The translations under genes and the position numbers were made by a program. The notes beneath the pieces were generated by a model. It made no database searches, was not told where the DNA came from, and worked only from the letters and a program-made list of their open reading frames with translations. A stretch of DNA of 64,000 nt from JAGVSZ01 sp963747775 (GTDB lineage: Bacteria; Pseudomonadota; Gammaproteobacteria; Burkholderiales; SG8-39): assembly GCA_963747775.1 (NCBI GenBank), contig CAVVGT010000012.1, positions 136,409-200,408 on the forward strand, written 5' to 3'. Numbering within the stretch: position 1 is the first letter of the stretch; every line of letters begins with the position of its first letter. Positions 17,787-26,492 of this stretch are shown here, piece after piece.

Positions 17787-17792
17787 TATAAT
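17787..17792 (+). promoter_or_regulatory. -10 element just upstream of msbA
   Basis: TATAAT within GGCGGTATAATCGCGCG, 14 bases before the msbA ATG. A transcript started about seven bases downstream would be nearly leaderless. The context is a typical betaproteobacterial -10; no clear -35. Confidence 0.45.
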
Positions 17793-17805
17793 CGCGCGCC
17801 CCGCC

Positions 17806-19572
17806 ATGAGCGCCTCCCAGCTTTCCAGCACGCAGCTCTACCTGCGGCTTCTCGGTTACGTGAGGCCCTACTGGCGCGTGTACGCCGTCTCGATCCTGGC
17901 GATGATCGTCTTCTCGGCCACGGAGCCGGCGATGCCCGCGCTGGTCAAGCCGCTGATCGACGGCACGTTCGTCGACCGGGACATGTCGGTGCTCCGCTGG
18001 GCGCCGGTGGCCATCATCGGCCTGTTCCTGATTCGCGGCGTCGCCTCGTTCGTCGCCGACTACTGCTCGACCTGGGTCGCGCAGAAGGTGGTCGTGGACC
18101 TGCGCAAGCACATGTTCGCGACGCTGGTGCGATTGCCGACCGCGTTCTACGACGCCAACACGACCGGCAACCTGATCTCGAAGTTCACCTACAACGTGCA
18201 GCAGGTCACCGGCGCGGCCACGAGCGCGATGACGGTCCTCGTCAAGGATTCCCTCGCGGTCCTCGGTCTGCTCGGGTTCATGTTCTACCTCAACTGGCAG
18301 CTCACGGCGGCGTCGCTGATCGTGGGGCCGCTGATCGTGCTGATCATCCGCTCGTTCTCGAAGCGCCTGCGCGCGATGAGCCGCGCCGAGCAGGCCGCGA
18401 TGGGCGACCTCAACCACGTGCTCGAGGAGTCGATCGGCTGCCACCGTGTGGTAAAGGTCTTCGGCGGACAGGAGTACGAGGCCGGGCGGCTCGAGCGCGC
18501 GGTGAACAAGGTGCGCAAGTACAACATGAAGATGTCGGTGGCCGCGTCCGCGAACGTGCCGCTGACCCAGATCGTGGGCTCGTTCGCGGTCGCCGGCATC
18601 ATCTACTTCATCACCCTGCAGGCGACGCGCGACCAGACCACCATCGGCGGATTCATCGCCTTCCTGGGCGCGCTGCTCATGCTGCTCGCACCGTTGAAGC
18701 GGCTCACGGGCGTCAGCGCGACGCTGCAGCGCGGGCTCGCTGCGGCCGAGACGGTGTTCGAAATGATCGACGAGCGGGCCGAGGCGGACGCGGGCGCCGC
18801 CGAGATCGGGCGGGCGCGCGGGGAGATCGAGTTCCGGAACGTGACGTTCATCTACGCCGGCGGCGGGCGGCCGGCGCTGGAGAACGTGAGCCTCAGGATC
18901 GCGGCCGGCGAAACCGTCGCGCTCGTCGGTTCGTCCGGCAGCGGCAAGACCACGCTCGCGAACCTGCTGCCGCGCTTCTACGTCCCCACCTCGGGCAAGA
19001 TCCTGCTCGACGGTGCCGACACGGCCGACCTCCAGCTCGCGAGCCTGCGCGCGAACATCGCACTGGTGAGCCAGGACGTGACGCTCTTCAACGACACGGT
19101 CGCGGCGAACATCGGCTACGGCCGGCTCGGCACCGCGTCGGACGCCGACGTCGCCGCCGCGGCGGAGGCCGCGCATGCCATGGGGTTCATCCGCGAGATG
19201 CCGGAGGGCCTGCAGACGATGATCGGCGAGGATGGCGTGCGGCTCTCGGGCGGGCAGCGCCAGCGGCTCGCGATCGCACGCGCGTTTCTCAAGAACGCGC
19301 CGATCCTCATCCTGGACGAGGCGACGAGCGCGCTCGACAGCGAGTCGGAGCGCCACGTGCAGGAGGCGCTCGAGAACCTGATGGTCGGCCGCACCACGCT
19401 CGTGATCGCGCACCGTCTTTCGACCGTCGAACGCGCCGACCGCATCGTCGTCCTCGACCAGGGGCGCATCGCCGAGGTCGGACGGCACGACGAGCTGCTG
19501 GCGCGCAACGGGATCTACGCGAAGCTGCATCGAATCCAGTACACCCGCGAAGAGGCCGCTGTCGCGGCGTGA
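17806..19572 (+). CDS. msbA: Lipid A export ABC transporter MsbA
   Basis: Homodimeric inner-membrane flippase that moves lipid A-core to the periplasmic leaflet. The 588-residue half-transporter has six transmembrane helices in residues 1-320 and an ATPase domain with Walker A GSSGSGKTT (about 374-382), the ABC signature LSGGQRQRLAIARAFLKNAP (from about 479) and Walker B ILILDEATSALD. The order membrane domain then ATPase, and the setting in an LPS core cluster, support MsbA over a generic exporter. The frame is intact and starts at ATG 17806. Confidence 0.93.
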   Translation: MSASQLSSTQLYLRLLGYVRPYWRVYAVSILAMIVFSATEPAMPALVKPLIDGTFVDRDMSVLRWAPVAIIGLFLIRGVASFVADYCSTWVAQKVVVDLRKHMFATLVRLPTAFYDANTTGNLISKFTYNVQQVTGAATSAMTVLVKDSLAVLGLLGFMFYLNWQLTAASLIVGPLIVLIIRSFSKRLRAMSRAEQAAMGDLNHVLEESIGCHRVVKVFGGQEYEAGRLERAVNKVRKYNMKMSVAASANVPLTQIVGSFAVAGIIYFITLQATRDQTTIGGFIAFLGALLMLLAPLKRLTGVSATLQRGLAAAETVFEMIDERAEADAGAAEIGRARGEIEFRNVTFIYAGGGRPALENVSLRIAAGETVALVGSSGSGKTTLANLLPRFYVPTSGKILLDGADTADLQLASLRANIALVSQDVTLFNDTVAANIGYGRLGTASDADVAAAAEAAHAMGFIREMPEGLQTMIGEDGVRLSGGQRQRLAIARAFLKNAPILILDEATSALDSESERHVQEALENLMVGRTTLVIAHRLSTVERADRIVVLDQGRIAEVGRHDELLARNGIYAKLHRIQYTREEAAVAA

Positions 19573-19618
19573 CGCGGCCGCGATGCCAGAATGCCGAAAA
19601 AGGGAGATCGGGTTGGAA

Positions 19619-19642
19619 AAGGAAGGGTCCCAACCCTTCCTT
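19619..19642 (+). terminator. Perfect hairpin after msbA
   Basis: Ten-base perfect inverted repeat AAGGAAGGGT / ACCCTTCCTT around a four-base loop, followed by GGGCCCCCTTT rather than a clean T-run. It lies 46 bases after the msbA stop and 57 bases before the next gene. A likely but imperfect transcription terminator. Confidence 0.5.
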
Positions 19643-19699
19643 GGGCCCCCTTTAACCCCCTAATTCAGTGGCCGTTGAGAATCGCTTCTCAACAGCACT

Positions 19700-20797
19700 A
19701 TGCACATTGTCCACACCGAATCGTCGCAGGGCTGGGGCGGGCAGGAGATCCGCATCCTCAGTGAATCCGAAGGGATGCGTGCGCGCGGCCATCGCGTCAC
19801 GGTGATCGCTCCTGCGTCGGCCCGCGTGCATCAGGAAGCGCAGCGTCGCGGGATCGAAACGGCCAACCTGCCGCTCTCGCGCAAGAGCCTGCGCGGCGTG
19901 GTCGCGCTGCGGCGCTGGCTGGCGGCGCATCCCGTCGATGTGATCAACACCCACAGCTCGACCGACTCGTGGATCGTTGCCGTCGCATGCAGCACGTTGC
20001 GAGCGCCGCCGGCGATCGTGCGCACGCGCCACGTCTCGGTGCCGATCGCGAAGAATGCAGCGACGCGCTGGCTCTATACCGGCGCGACGCGCCACGTCGT
20101 CACGACGGGCGAGACGCTGCGCCGCCAGCTCATCGACGAGAACCGCTTCCCGCCCGAACGGCTGACTTCGGTTCCGACCGGGGTCGATGCGCGCCGCTTC
20201 GTGCCCGGGGACCGCGCGGCGGCGCGCATTGCGGCGGGATTGCCTGCCGACCGCACGCTTATCGGCATCGTCGCCACCCTGCGCAGCTGGAAGGGGCACC
20301 GGTTCCTCATCGAGGCGTTCGCGCGGCTCGAGGGCGAGCGGCTCGGGCTCGTGATCGTGGGCGGCGGGCCGCAGCGCGAAGCGATCGAAGCGCAGGTCCG
20401 CAGCCTCGGGCTCGGCGACCGCGTCGTCCTCGCGGGCGATCAGGCCGACGTCCTGCCGTGGCTGCAGTCGCTGGATGTATTCGTGCTGCCGTCCTACGCG
20501 AACGAGGGCGTGCCGCAGGCGCTGGTGCAGGCGATGCTGTGCGGCCTCGCCTGCGTCACGACCGGCATCGGCGCGATTCCGGAGGCTGCACGCGACGGCG
20601 AGACCGCGGTGGTCGTGCCTGCCGAAGACGTCGGCGCGCTCGCGAGCGCGCTCGCACGCGTGGTCGCGGACCCCGCACTGCGGCAGCAGCTCGGGCAGGC
20701 GGCGCGTGCGCACTGCGTGCGGCAGTTCGGCTACGAGGCGATGCTCGACCGCATGGAGGCGGTGTTCCGCGATGCTTCGGCCGCGCACTCGACTTAG
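19700..20797 (+). CDS. GT4 glycosyltransferase, LPS core
   Basis: A 365-residue GT4 enzyme. It opens MHIVHTESSQGWGGQEIRIL with a glycine-rich acceptor loop. The C-domain contains IGIVATLRSWKGHRFLIEAF and the donor motif PSYANEGVPQALVQAMLCGL with conserved glutamate. It heads a second plus-strand run (GT4, GT9, DUF4254) after msbA. The next gene starts inside its last 26 bases, indicating translational coupling. The donor sugar cannot be told from sequence alone. Confidence 0.87.
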   Translation: MHIVHTESSQGWGGQEIRILSESEGMRARGHRVTVIAPASARVHQEAQRRGIETANLPLSRKSLRGVVALRRWLAAHPVDVINTHSSTDSWIVAVACSTLRAPPAIVRTRHVSVPIAKNAATRWLYTGATRHVVTTGETLRRQLIDENRFPPERLTSVPTGVDARRFVPGDRAAARIAAGLPADRTLIGIVATLRSWKGHRFLIEAFARLEGERLGLVIVGGGPQREAIEAQVRSLGLGDRVVLAGDQADVLPWLQSLDVFVLPSYANEGVPQALVQAMLCGLACVTTGIGAIPEAARDGETAVVVPAEDVGALASALARVVADPALRQQLGQAARAHCVRQFGYEAMLDRMEAVFRDASAAHST

Positions 20798-21884
20798 CGC
20801 CCGCCTCGCGGTCGTGCCGCGCGCCGTGGCACGCCTCGTGGCGACCGCGGGACGGCGCCGCCGGGCGGCGCAGCCGCGCTCGATCCTCGTCGCGCACAAC
20901 CTGCTGTTCGGCGACACGTTGATGCTCGCCGCGCTGCTCGCATCGCTGCGCGAGCGCCACCCGGCCGCGGCGCTGACGATGACCGTCGCGCCGGAGCTCT
21001 TGCCGCTCTTCGCGACCCGGCCCTACGGCGTGCGCGCAGTGGCGTACGACCCGCGGGATGCGAACGCGCATCGCGCGCTGGCGTCGGCCGATGGTTACGA
21101 TCTCGCCATCGTGCCGGGCGACAACCGCCACGCCCTGCTCGCGCTCGCCGCCGGTGCGCGCTGGACGATCGCGGCCGCCGCCGATCGGCCGCAGTGGAAG
21201 AACGCGATCGTCGACGAGCGGGTACCGATGCCGACGCGGCCGAGCGCGCTCGCGGACATCTTTGCGTCGCTTGCCGGAGGGCCGCCGGCGCGCGCCTATG
21301 CGCGCGGTGATTGGCCCGCGCCGCCGTGCGCACCCTTCGATCTCCCGCAGGTGCCCTACGCCGTGCTGCACGTGGGCGCAGGCTCGCCGTTGCGCCTGTG
21401 GGGCCCCGAAAAGTGGCGCGTCGTCGCCGCCTGGCTCGCCGGCCGCGGGCTGCAGCCGGTCTGGAGCGCCGGGCCGCGCGAGGTGGACCTGGTGCGCGCG
21501 ATCGACCCGGAGGCACGCCACCCCTCCTACGCCGGTCGCCTCGACCTCGCGCAGCTGTGGCGACTACTCGAAGGCGCGCGGCTGCTGGTGGCGCTCGACA
21601 CCGGCGTCATGCACCTCGCCAAACTCACCGTCACGCCGACCGTCGCGCTGTTCGGGCCCGGCTCGCAGGTGCTGTTCGGACCCGGCGAGTACTGGCGCGC
21701 GAATCCGTTTCGTGCGGTGACGATCGACCCCTTTCCGTGCCGCGATCAGCGCACGGTGTTCAAGCGCGAGCTCGATTGGGTACGTCGCTGCCAGCGGTCG
21801 ACCGACGAATGCGCGGCGCCGCGCTGCATGCACGCGATCGAGGCGGCGATGGTCGAGAGCGCCGCGGCCGAGCTGCTATCCTGA
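20772..21884 (+). CDS. GT9 heptosyltransferase-like protein
   Basis: A 370-residue GT9 family protein. After a basic N-terminus of about 40 residues the fold begins with RSILVAHNLLFGDTLMLAAL. The donor domain shows YAVLHVGAGSPLRLWGPEKW and LLVALDTGVMHLAKLTVTPTVALFG, the GT9 signature with H in place. The last 60 residues hold four cysteines (CRDQ, RRCQRSTDEC and RCMHAIEAAM), as in other GT9 C-termini. Start ATG 20772 overlaps the upstream GT4. Its neighbour is a DUF4254 gene, a frequent GT9 companion. Confidence 0.84.
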   Translation: MLRPRTRLSARLAVVPRAVARLVATAGRRRRAAQPRSILVAHNLLFGDTLMLAALLASLRERHPAAALTMTVAPELLPLFATRPYGVRAVAYDPRDANAHRALASADGYDLAIVPGDNRHALLALAAGARWTIAAAADRPQWKNAIVDERVPMPTRPSALADIFASLAGGPPARAYARGDWPAPPCAPFDLPQVPYAVLHVGAGSPLRLWGPEKWRVVAAWLAGRGLQPVWSAGPREVDLVRAIDPEARHPSYAGRLDLAQLWRLLEGARLLVALDTGVMHLAKLTVTPTVALFGPGSQVLFGPGEYWRANPFRAVTIDPFPCRDQRTVFKRELDWVRRCQRSTDECAAPRCMHAIEAAMVESAAAELLS

Positions 21885-21891
21885 ACCGGTC

Positions 21892-22545
21892 ATGACGGCG
21901 CTGCCCGATCCCGCCGAAATCGTCCGCTTCCACGACGAGGGTGTCGCCGACCGCGCCTGGGCGAAATCGGGCGCTGTCCGTCACGCCGAAGGCGCGTGGC
22001 AGTGGATCGAGGCGAATCACCGCTACAACAACCTGCTGTGGGACGAGGAGGACCTCGCGCGCCGCAAAGATGTCCCCGACGACGCGATTGCCGCGAACAA
22101 GCGCGCGATCGACGGCTACAACCAGAAGCGCAACGATGCGATCGAGCGCATCGACGAGCAGCTGCTCACCGCGCTCGCCGCAGTGAAGCAGGCGCCCGGC
22201 GCACGCCTCAACTCGGAGACGGCCGGCAGCATGATCGATCGGCTGTCGATCCTCGCGCTCAAGATCTTCCACATGCGAGTGCAGACCGCGCGCACCGACG
22301 CGACGCCCGAGCACGTCGAGGCGTGCCGGCAGAAGCTCGCGCGCCTCGTCGAGCAGCGCGGCGACCTGCAGGGCTGCCTGGGCGCGCTCCTTGCCGACTG
22401 CGTCGCCGGACGCGCGTACATCAAGGTATACCGGCAGTTTAAGATGTACAACGACCCGACACTGAACCCGTACCTTTACGGCGAGCAAAGAAAATCGGGA
22501 GACAAGAAGGGTGAGGGCGCGACGGCGCCCAGCCAGAGCGAATAG
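21892..22545 (+). CDS. DUF4254 family protein
   Basis: A 217-residue cytoplasmic helical protein of DUF4254. The family hallmark LNSETAGSMIDRLSILALKIFHM is in the middle, after a helix-rich half with WQWIEANHRYNNLLWDEEDLA. The C-terminus is charged and disordered. DUF4254 genes recur next to GT9 heptosyltransferases in LPS core loci, as here (eight bases after a GT9), but a biochemical role is not established. Its TAG stop abuts the stop of the convergent RelE-like toxin with no bases between. Confidence 0.88.
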   Translation: MTALPDPAEIVRFHDEGVADRAWAKSGAVRHAEGAWQWIEANHRYNNLLWDEEDLARRKDVPDDAIAANKRAIDGYNQKRNDAIERIDEQLLTALAAVKQAPGARLNSETAGSMIDRLSILALKIFHMRVQTARTDATPEHVEACRQKLARLVEQRGDLQGCLGALLADCVAGRAYIKVYRQFKMYNDPTLNPYLYGEQRKSGDKKGEGATAPSQSE

Positions 22546-22809
22546 TTAGCGGTATACCTCCCGGCGATGTCCGACCTTGAGGACTCTCACCAGAGCGTCC
22601 CGGTCATCGACCGCGTAAACGGCGCGATAGTCACCCTGTCGAATTCGGTAGAGGTTGGGGCTGCCCGCAAGCTTGTCGCAGCCGGCGGGACGCGGGTCGA
22701 TCGCCAGTCCCTCGATCATGCGGACCAACCGCTGGCGCAACTTCTTCGGCTCCACCGCGTCCAGCTCTTTCGCGGCGCTCGGCTTGATGACGAGCCTATA
22801 GCCGGCCAC
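22546..22809 (-). CDS. RelE/ParE-type toxin
   Basis: An 87-residue toxin of the RelE/ParE superfamily. It reads YRLVIKPSAAKELDAVEPKKLRQRL, then LAIDPRPAGCDKLAGSPNLYRIRQGDYRAVYAVDD and ends in a strand with KVGHRREVYR, the basic C-terminus characteristic of RelE-like mRNA interferases. It follows its antitoxin with a 14-base overlap in a typical type II order. It lies convergent to and touching DUF4254. Whether it cleaves mRNA or inhibits gyrase cannot be told. Confidence 0.88.
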   Translation of the reverse strand: MAGYRLVIKPSAAKELDAVEPKKLRQRLVRMIEGLAIDPRPAGCDKLAGSPNLYRIRQGDYRAVYAVDDRDALVRVLKVGHRREVYR

Positions 22810-23026
22810 GCCGTTTCAGGGCCTTTACGACGGCGGCGAAGTCGACGTCCGGTTCCTTTGCCCGGCCTTCGGCCGCTCCCAGGTCGATCGCATCCTCCGC
22901 AAGGGCCCGGCGCACGGCCTCGGTGACGATCTCAGAGATCGATCGGTCGCTCGCGGCGGCTTTGAGTTTTAGTGCTCGATGCAGCGAGGACTCCAGATAA
23001 ACAGTGGCGCGCTTTTGTGTCTCCAT
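22796..23026 (-). CDS. Ribbon-helix-helix antitoxin
   Basis: A 76-residue antitoxin. The N-terminal ribbon-helix-helix DNA-binding motif is RATVYLESSLHRALKLKAAA followed by SDRSISEIVTEAVRRAL. The C-terminal tail (EPDVDFAAVVKALKRRGRL) is the likely toxin-wrapping part. It starts 39 bases after the stop of the upstream GT9. An array of three AACGT repeats sits right before it and is a plausible operator for autorepression. Confidence 0.88.
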   Translation of the reverse strand: METQKRATVYLESSLHRALKLKAAASDRSISEIVTEAVRRALAEDAIDLGAAEGRAKEPDVDFAAVVKALKRRGRL

Positions 23027-23045
23027 GGGTCCAGTTTAGACAAAA

Positions 23046-23069
23046 AACGTTGTAACGTCAAAACGTCAT
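23046..23069 (-). promoter_or_regulatory. Triple 8-base repeat, candidate antitoxin operator
   Basis: Three units of AACGTNNN with exact 8-base spacing (AACGT at 23046-23050, 23054-23058 and 23062-23066) lie 20-40 bases upstream of the antitoxin start and overlap the GT9 stop codon. Ribbon-helix-helix dimers commonly bind tandem half-sites at such spacing, so this is a good operator candidate. Confidence 0.5.
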
Positions 23070-24085
23070 TTCTTCACAAGGCCACGTACGACGCCGAGCA
23101 CTTGGTCGTCGCTCAACTCGCCAACGCTCTTCTGCGCTTCCAGGTAGATCGCGCGCGGACCGCGCGGCGCCCAGTTTGTCGGCGACGGTGAAATGTCGGT
23201 CTCGGCGAAGAATCCGAGCACGCCACCCGGGCTCGCGGCGGCGAAATGCATCAGCCCGGAATCCGGAAAGAGCGACGTTCGCGCGTTCCAGATCAGGCCG
23301 AGCGCCGGGAGGATCGGCCCGCGAAAGGGATGGATCCACGGCGCGCGCGCGTCGAGCACCGGCTGCGCCACGTCGTCGTCGCCGGGGTAGAGCGGGCTGT
23401 CGCCCTTGCCCGGCGTCCACATGAACACCGTATCGAGCGCGAAGTCGTCCTTGAAGCGGCGCGTCCAGGCGAGGATCTGATCGCGCGTCGGCTGCTTCTT
23501 CGCGCGGCGTGCGCCGAGACCGAGAACGACGTAGCTGCGCGGTCCGAGGCCGCACTCCGCGAGCCATCTTTCCGCGAACGCCTGCTCCCCCGCGGGCAGC
23601 TTGAACATCGGCCAGATGGTCTCGTACGGCCTCGGGATCCCGAGTGGCGCGAGCATCGCCAGGAGCGCGTCGGACTCGTGCAGGCTGCGGTCGACGCGGA
23701 GCGGATCGCTGACACGCCGCCAGCGGCCCGGGTCGTCGACGTAGGCGATCACGCGTTTCGCGCGGACCGCAAGCGCGCGCCTGATCGCGCGATGCGACTC
23801 CACGCCGTTCGCGACGATCGCGACGTCGTAGCGCTGCCGCCGGAGCTGCAGGAGCTGCCAGGCCGACTGCACCGCGGCCGACAGGCTCACCCTCCGCCCG
23901 ATGCGGACGCGCGGATACACCCACAGCCGGTCGAGGTGCGGGCTGTCGCGCACCACCCAGGCGTTGTAGTCGTTTGCGAGGAGATGAATCTCGTCGCGCG
24001 GCCGCGTGCGCCGCAGGTGCGCGAGCATCGGCGTCGTCAGCAGCAGATCGCCGATCTTGTCACGTTTGATGACGAGGATTCTCAT
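23066..24085 (-). CDS. GT9 heptosyltransferase-like protein
   Basis: A 339-residue GT9 protein. The N-domain begins MRILVIKRDKIGDLLLTTPM, almost the family consensus. The C-domain has SYVVLGLGARRAKKQPTRDQ and a late segment SLFPDSGLMHFAAASPGGVLGFF, matching the GT9 motif around the catalytic-site loop, though with S-P-G-G where A-x-G-T-P is usual. It starts at ATG 24085, inside the upstream GT9 gene (26-base overlap), so the two are coupled. Acceptor unknown. Confidence 0.84.
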   Translation of the reverse strand: MRILVIKRDKIGDLLLTTPMLAHLRRTRPRDEIHLLANDYNAWVVRDSPHLDRLWVYPRVRIGRRVSLSAAVQSAWQLLQLRRQRYDVAIVANGVESHRAIRRALAVRAKRVIAYVDDPGRWRRVSDPLRVDRSLHESDALLAMLAPLGIPRPYETIWPMFKLPAGEQAFAERWLAECGLGPRSYVVLGLGARRAKKQPTRDQILAWTRRFKDDFALDTVFMWTPGKGDSPLYPGDDDVAQPVLDARAPWIHPFRGPILPALGLIWNARTSLFPDSGLMHFAAASPGGVLGFFAETDISPSPTNWAPRGPRAIYLEAQKSVGELSDDQVLGVVRGLVKK

Positions 24086-25118
24086 GCACGTTATCGGCGA
24101 GGAGCGCGCGCGGTGGTGCGGCGCGCAGCGGACAGGCAGGAGGCGTGTCGTCAAGCTGCGGCGTGACGCCCACGCCCCGCCAGACCGCCACGCACTGGTA
24201 CAAGCAGACCGGCCGCAAACACGCCTTCTCGTCGCAGTGGACATCGCCGAGCGCGGCGAGGCGCACTGCGATCACGCCGGGCTGGTCCGGCATCACGATG
24301 AGCCGCGGCTGCGTCGGACCGAAAAACATGGTCGCGGGAATCCCGAGCGCGACGGCGAGGTGATAGAGGCCGGTGTCCGTTCCGAACCAGGCGCCGAGCG
24401 CCAGGTAAAGCGGCACGAGATCGGCGAGGTTGCGGAACGTCCGCACCTCGGCGCCCGCGGGGGGCGGAGTGCGCAACACGGCATCCGCGCCGCGATCCGA
24501 CGGATTCAGCAGGATCCAGACGGGCCGTCCCGGATGCAGGACGCGCACGCGCTCGACGAGCGCGGCGAGCGCAACGGCATCCATGTTCTTGCGGAGCTCG
24601 TTCGCGAGCGGCACGACCCCGATCGGTCCCTCATCTGCGGCGCGCGGCGAGCGGCACGCCGCGAGCGCCGGCAGCGTGAGCCGCAGCGGTTTGGGCAGGT
24701 CGGGATCGAGTAGGCGTGCGGTTTGCCAGGACCGATCCACCAGGCTCGTCTCTTCGTAGGGGGAAGGGAACTCGGGGTAGGCATCGGGGAAGCGCGCGTC
24801 GAAGAACAGCCGGCGCTGCGCGCGCACGAGCTTTGCAATCTGCAGCATGGCCGGGCCATAGCCGGTCAGCACTACGAGCGCATCGAACGGTTTCGCGGCA
24901 ATGCACAGCCATAGAAGCTTTGCGATCATCTCCCCGCGATTGCCGAAGAACGCGAACCGTATGCCCGCTGCGTCCTCGAGCAACGGCGCGTAATCGCGGC
25001 GGATGAGGAGCGTCACCTCGTCGCGCGGATGTCGGGCGACGAACGCCTGCACCGTCTGGAAGTGGATGAGCGTGTCGCCCAGCTTGGTGCGCAGGACGAA
25101 GAGATAGCGACGCGTCAC
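24060..25118 (-). CDS. GT9 heptosyltransferase-like protein
   Basis: A 352-residue GT9 protein with a GTG start. It opens YLFVLRTKLGDTLIHFQTVQ. The C-domain includes WFGTDTGLYHLAVALGIPATMFFGPTQP, the GT9 signature, then a cysteine cluster (CDEKACLRPVCLYQC). It is the first gene of a two-GT9 minus-strand unit divergent from waaL with a 78-base gap. It probably adds a heptose or hexose to the LPS core; the exact reaction is inferred only at the family level. Confidence 0.84.
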   Translation of the reverse strand: MTRRYLFVLRTKLGDTLIHFQTVQAFVARHPRDEVTLLIRRDYAPLLEDAAGIRFAFFGNRGEMIAKLLWLCIAAKPFDALVVLTGYGPAMLQIAKLVRAQRRLFFDARFPDAYPEFPSPYEETSLVDRSWQTARLLDPDLPKPLRLTLPALAACRSPRAADEGPIGVVPLANELRKNMDAVALAALVERVRVLHPGRPVWILLNPSDRGADAVLRTPPPAGAEVRTFRNLADLVPLYLALGAWFGTDTGLYHLAVALGIPATMFFGPTQPRLIVMPDQPGVIAVRLAALGDVHCDEKACLRPVCLYQCVAVWRGVGVTPQLDDTPPACPLRAAPPRALLADNVHENPRHQT

Positions 25119-25167
25119 GGCAGCGCCAGTCGCCCGAGATCGGAGAGGGAAGGCATGAGGCGGCGGC

Positions 25168-25173
25168 TATAAT
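25168..25173 (+). promoter_or_regulatory. -10 element for the waaL-like gene
   Basis: TATAAT in GGCGGCTATAATACAGG, about 24 bases before the TTG start. It lies in the divergent spacer between two LPS transcription units. Confidence 0.5.
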
Positions 25174-25196
25174 ACAGGCCCTCCCAGCGTGCACCC

Positions 25197-26492
25197 TTGG
25201 TTTCCTCCCTCCTTCGCGCCGAGCGGCACCCCGTAGAAGTCTTCGCGCTCCTCGCGCTCGCGTTCGTGCTGCCGCTGGTCGAGGCGCCGAAGACGCTGTT
25301 TGCCGCGCTGTTCGCGCTCGCGTGGGTCGTCGGGTGCGTGCGCGAGCGCGACTGGGGCGGGCGCTGGGATACCTGGGACACCATCTTCGCGCTGTGGTTC
25401 GTGTCCGGACTGGCCGTCGCGGCCTTCGCCGGGATCAAGTACCAGGAGTGGCGGGGCGCGTCCGATCTGCTCCGCTACGTCGCAGTCGGATGGCTGGTCA
25501 AGCGCGGGGGTTACAACGAGCGCACGCTGGTCGCAGTGCTCATGGCGCTCGTGCTCGGCACCGCCTGCACTCTGATGCTCGGTTACTGGATCTATTTCTT
25601 GAAGCATCTCGTGATCTGGCACTACCGACCGGATCTGAGCGTGTTCGAGATCCTGTTTCGAATGCGCACCGGCATCATGCTCGAGCTCCACTCCGTCGGG
25701 CACGTCAATCACAGTTCGATCTACTTGGCGATCGTCACCGGCACGGCGGCAGGGCTCGCGATGGCGTTCTGGTCGCGACTCACCCCCGTAAGGCGCGTGC
25801 TGACCGTCGTCTTTCTGTTCTTCCTCGCGGGTTCACTCGTCGTGATGGCGAGCCGCGGCGCGCTCGTCGCGTTGGGCGCTGTCGTCGCGGCGCTGAGCCT
25901 CGCGTGGTGGCCACGCTCGCGCGTGCCTGCGATCGCAATGGCCTCGGCCGTCGCGCTGCTCGCGGTCGGCGCAGTCGCCCTCGATCTCGAGATCGTCAGG
26001 AAGCAGCAGCAGTACGCCGAGCAGGGCCTGGTCCTGTCCTACCGCGACACGATCTGGAATGCCGCGCTCGCGGCCGCGGATCGCTATCCGCTGTTCGGCG
26101 TCGGGATGGACAACTACAACCGCATCACGCTGGAGCGGATCGAGGACTGGCGGCGCGAGGCGGGCAAGCCGTTCGATCCCGCGCAGTACACGGCCACGGC
26201 ACACGGACACAGCCTGTACTTCAATGCGATCGCCGAGCGCGGATGGCTCGGCTTCGGCGTGCTCGCGGCGGCGCTCCTGGCGTGGGGGCTGTCCCTGGCG
26301 CGCGGCTATCCGATGCACCGCGGGAGCGCTCCCGTCTGTGCGGTGTGGAGCGCGTCGCTGTCGGCGTGGGTCGTCACGGCAGTCGCCGGCATGTTCAACA
26401 CCACGCTCCACCATGAGCACGGGATGCTCGCGACGATGCTGCTCGGGCTCTGGCTCGTCGCGCGCCGCGCGACGCCGGCGCCCGCCCGATGA
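25197..26492 (+). CDS. waaL: O-antigen ligase (WaaL-type, Wzy_C domain)
   Basis: A 431-residue polytopic inner-membrane protein with about ten hydrophobic helices. It would join undecaprenyl-linked polymer to lipid A-core in the periplasm. The Wzy_C region includes HVNHSSIYLAIVTG, MASRGALVALGAV and the large loop with YRDTIWNAALAAADRYPLFG, GVGMDNYNR and AHGHSLYFNAIAERGWLG. The loop histidine HGH fits the ligase subgroup. Position among core GT9 genes favours ligase over Wzy polymerase, but both share the domain. The start codon is TTG; its stop overlaps the next start as ATGA. Confidence 0.8.
   Translation: MVSSLLRAERHPVEVFALLALAFVLPLVEAPKTLFAALFALAWVVGCVRERDWGGRWDTWDTIFALWFVSGLAVAAFAGIKYQEWRGASDLLRYVAVGWLVKRGGYNERTLVAVLMALVLGTACTLMLGYWIYFLKHLVIWHYRPDLSVFEILFRMRTGIMLELHSVGHVNHSSIYLAIVTGTAAGLAMAFWSRLTPVRRVLTVVFLFFLAGSLVVMASRGALVALGAVVAALSLAWWPRSRVPAIAMASAVALLAVGAVALDLEIVRKQQQYAEQGLVLSYRDTIWNAALAAADRYPLFGVGMDNYNRITLERIEDWRREAGKPFDPAQYTATAHGHSLYFNAIAERGWLGFGVLAAALLAWGLSLARGYPMHRGSAPVCAVWSASLSAWVVTAVAGMFNTTLHHEHGMLATMLLGLWLVARRATPAPAR

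Noticed and set aside
17578..19530. 650-residue minus-strand open frame
   Set aside because: Shadow of msbA; low-complexity and rich in arginine, with no family match.
25197..26492. Wzy polymerase identity for the ligase-like gene
   Set aside because: Shared domain, but the location among core GT9 genes and the loop histidine fit WaaL better; not excluded.
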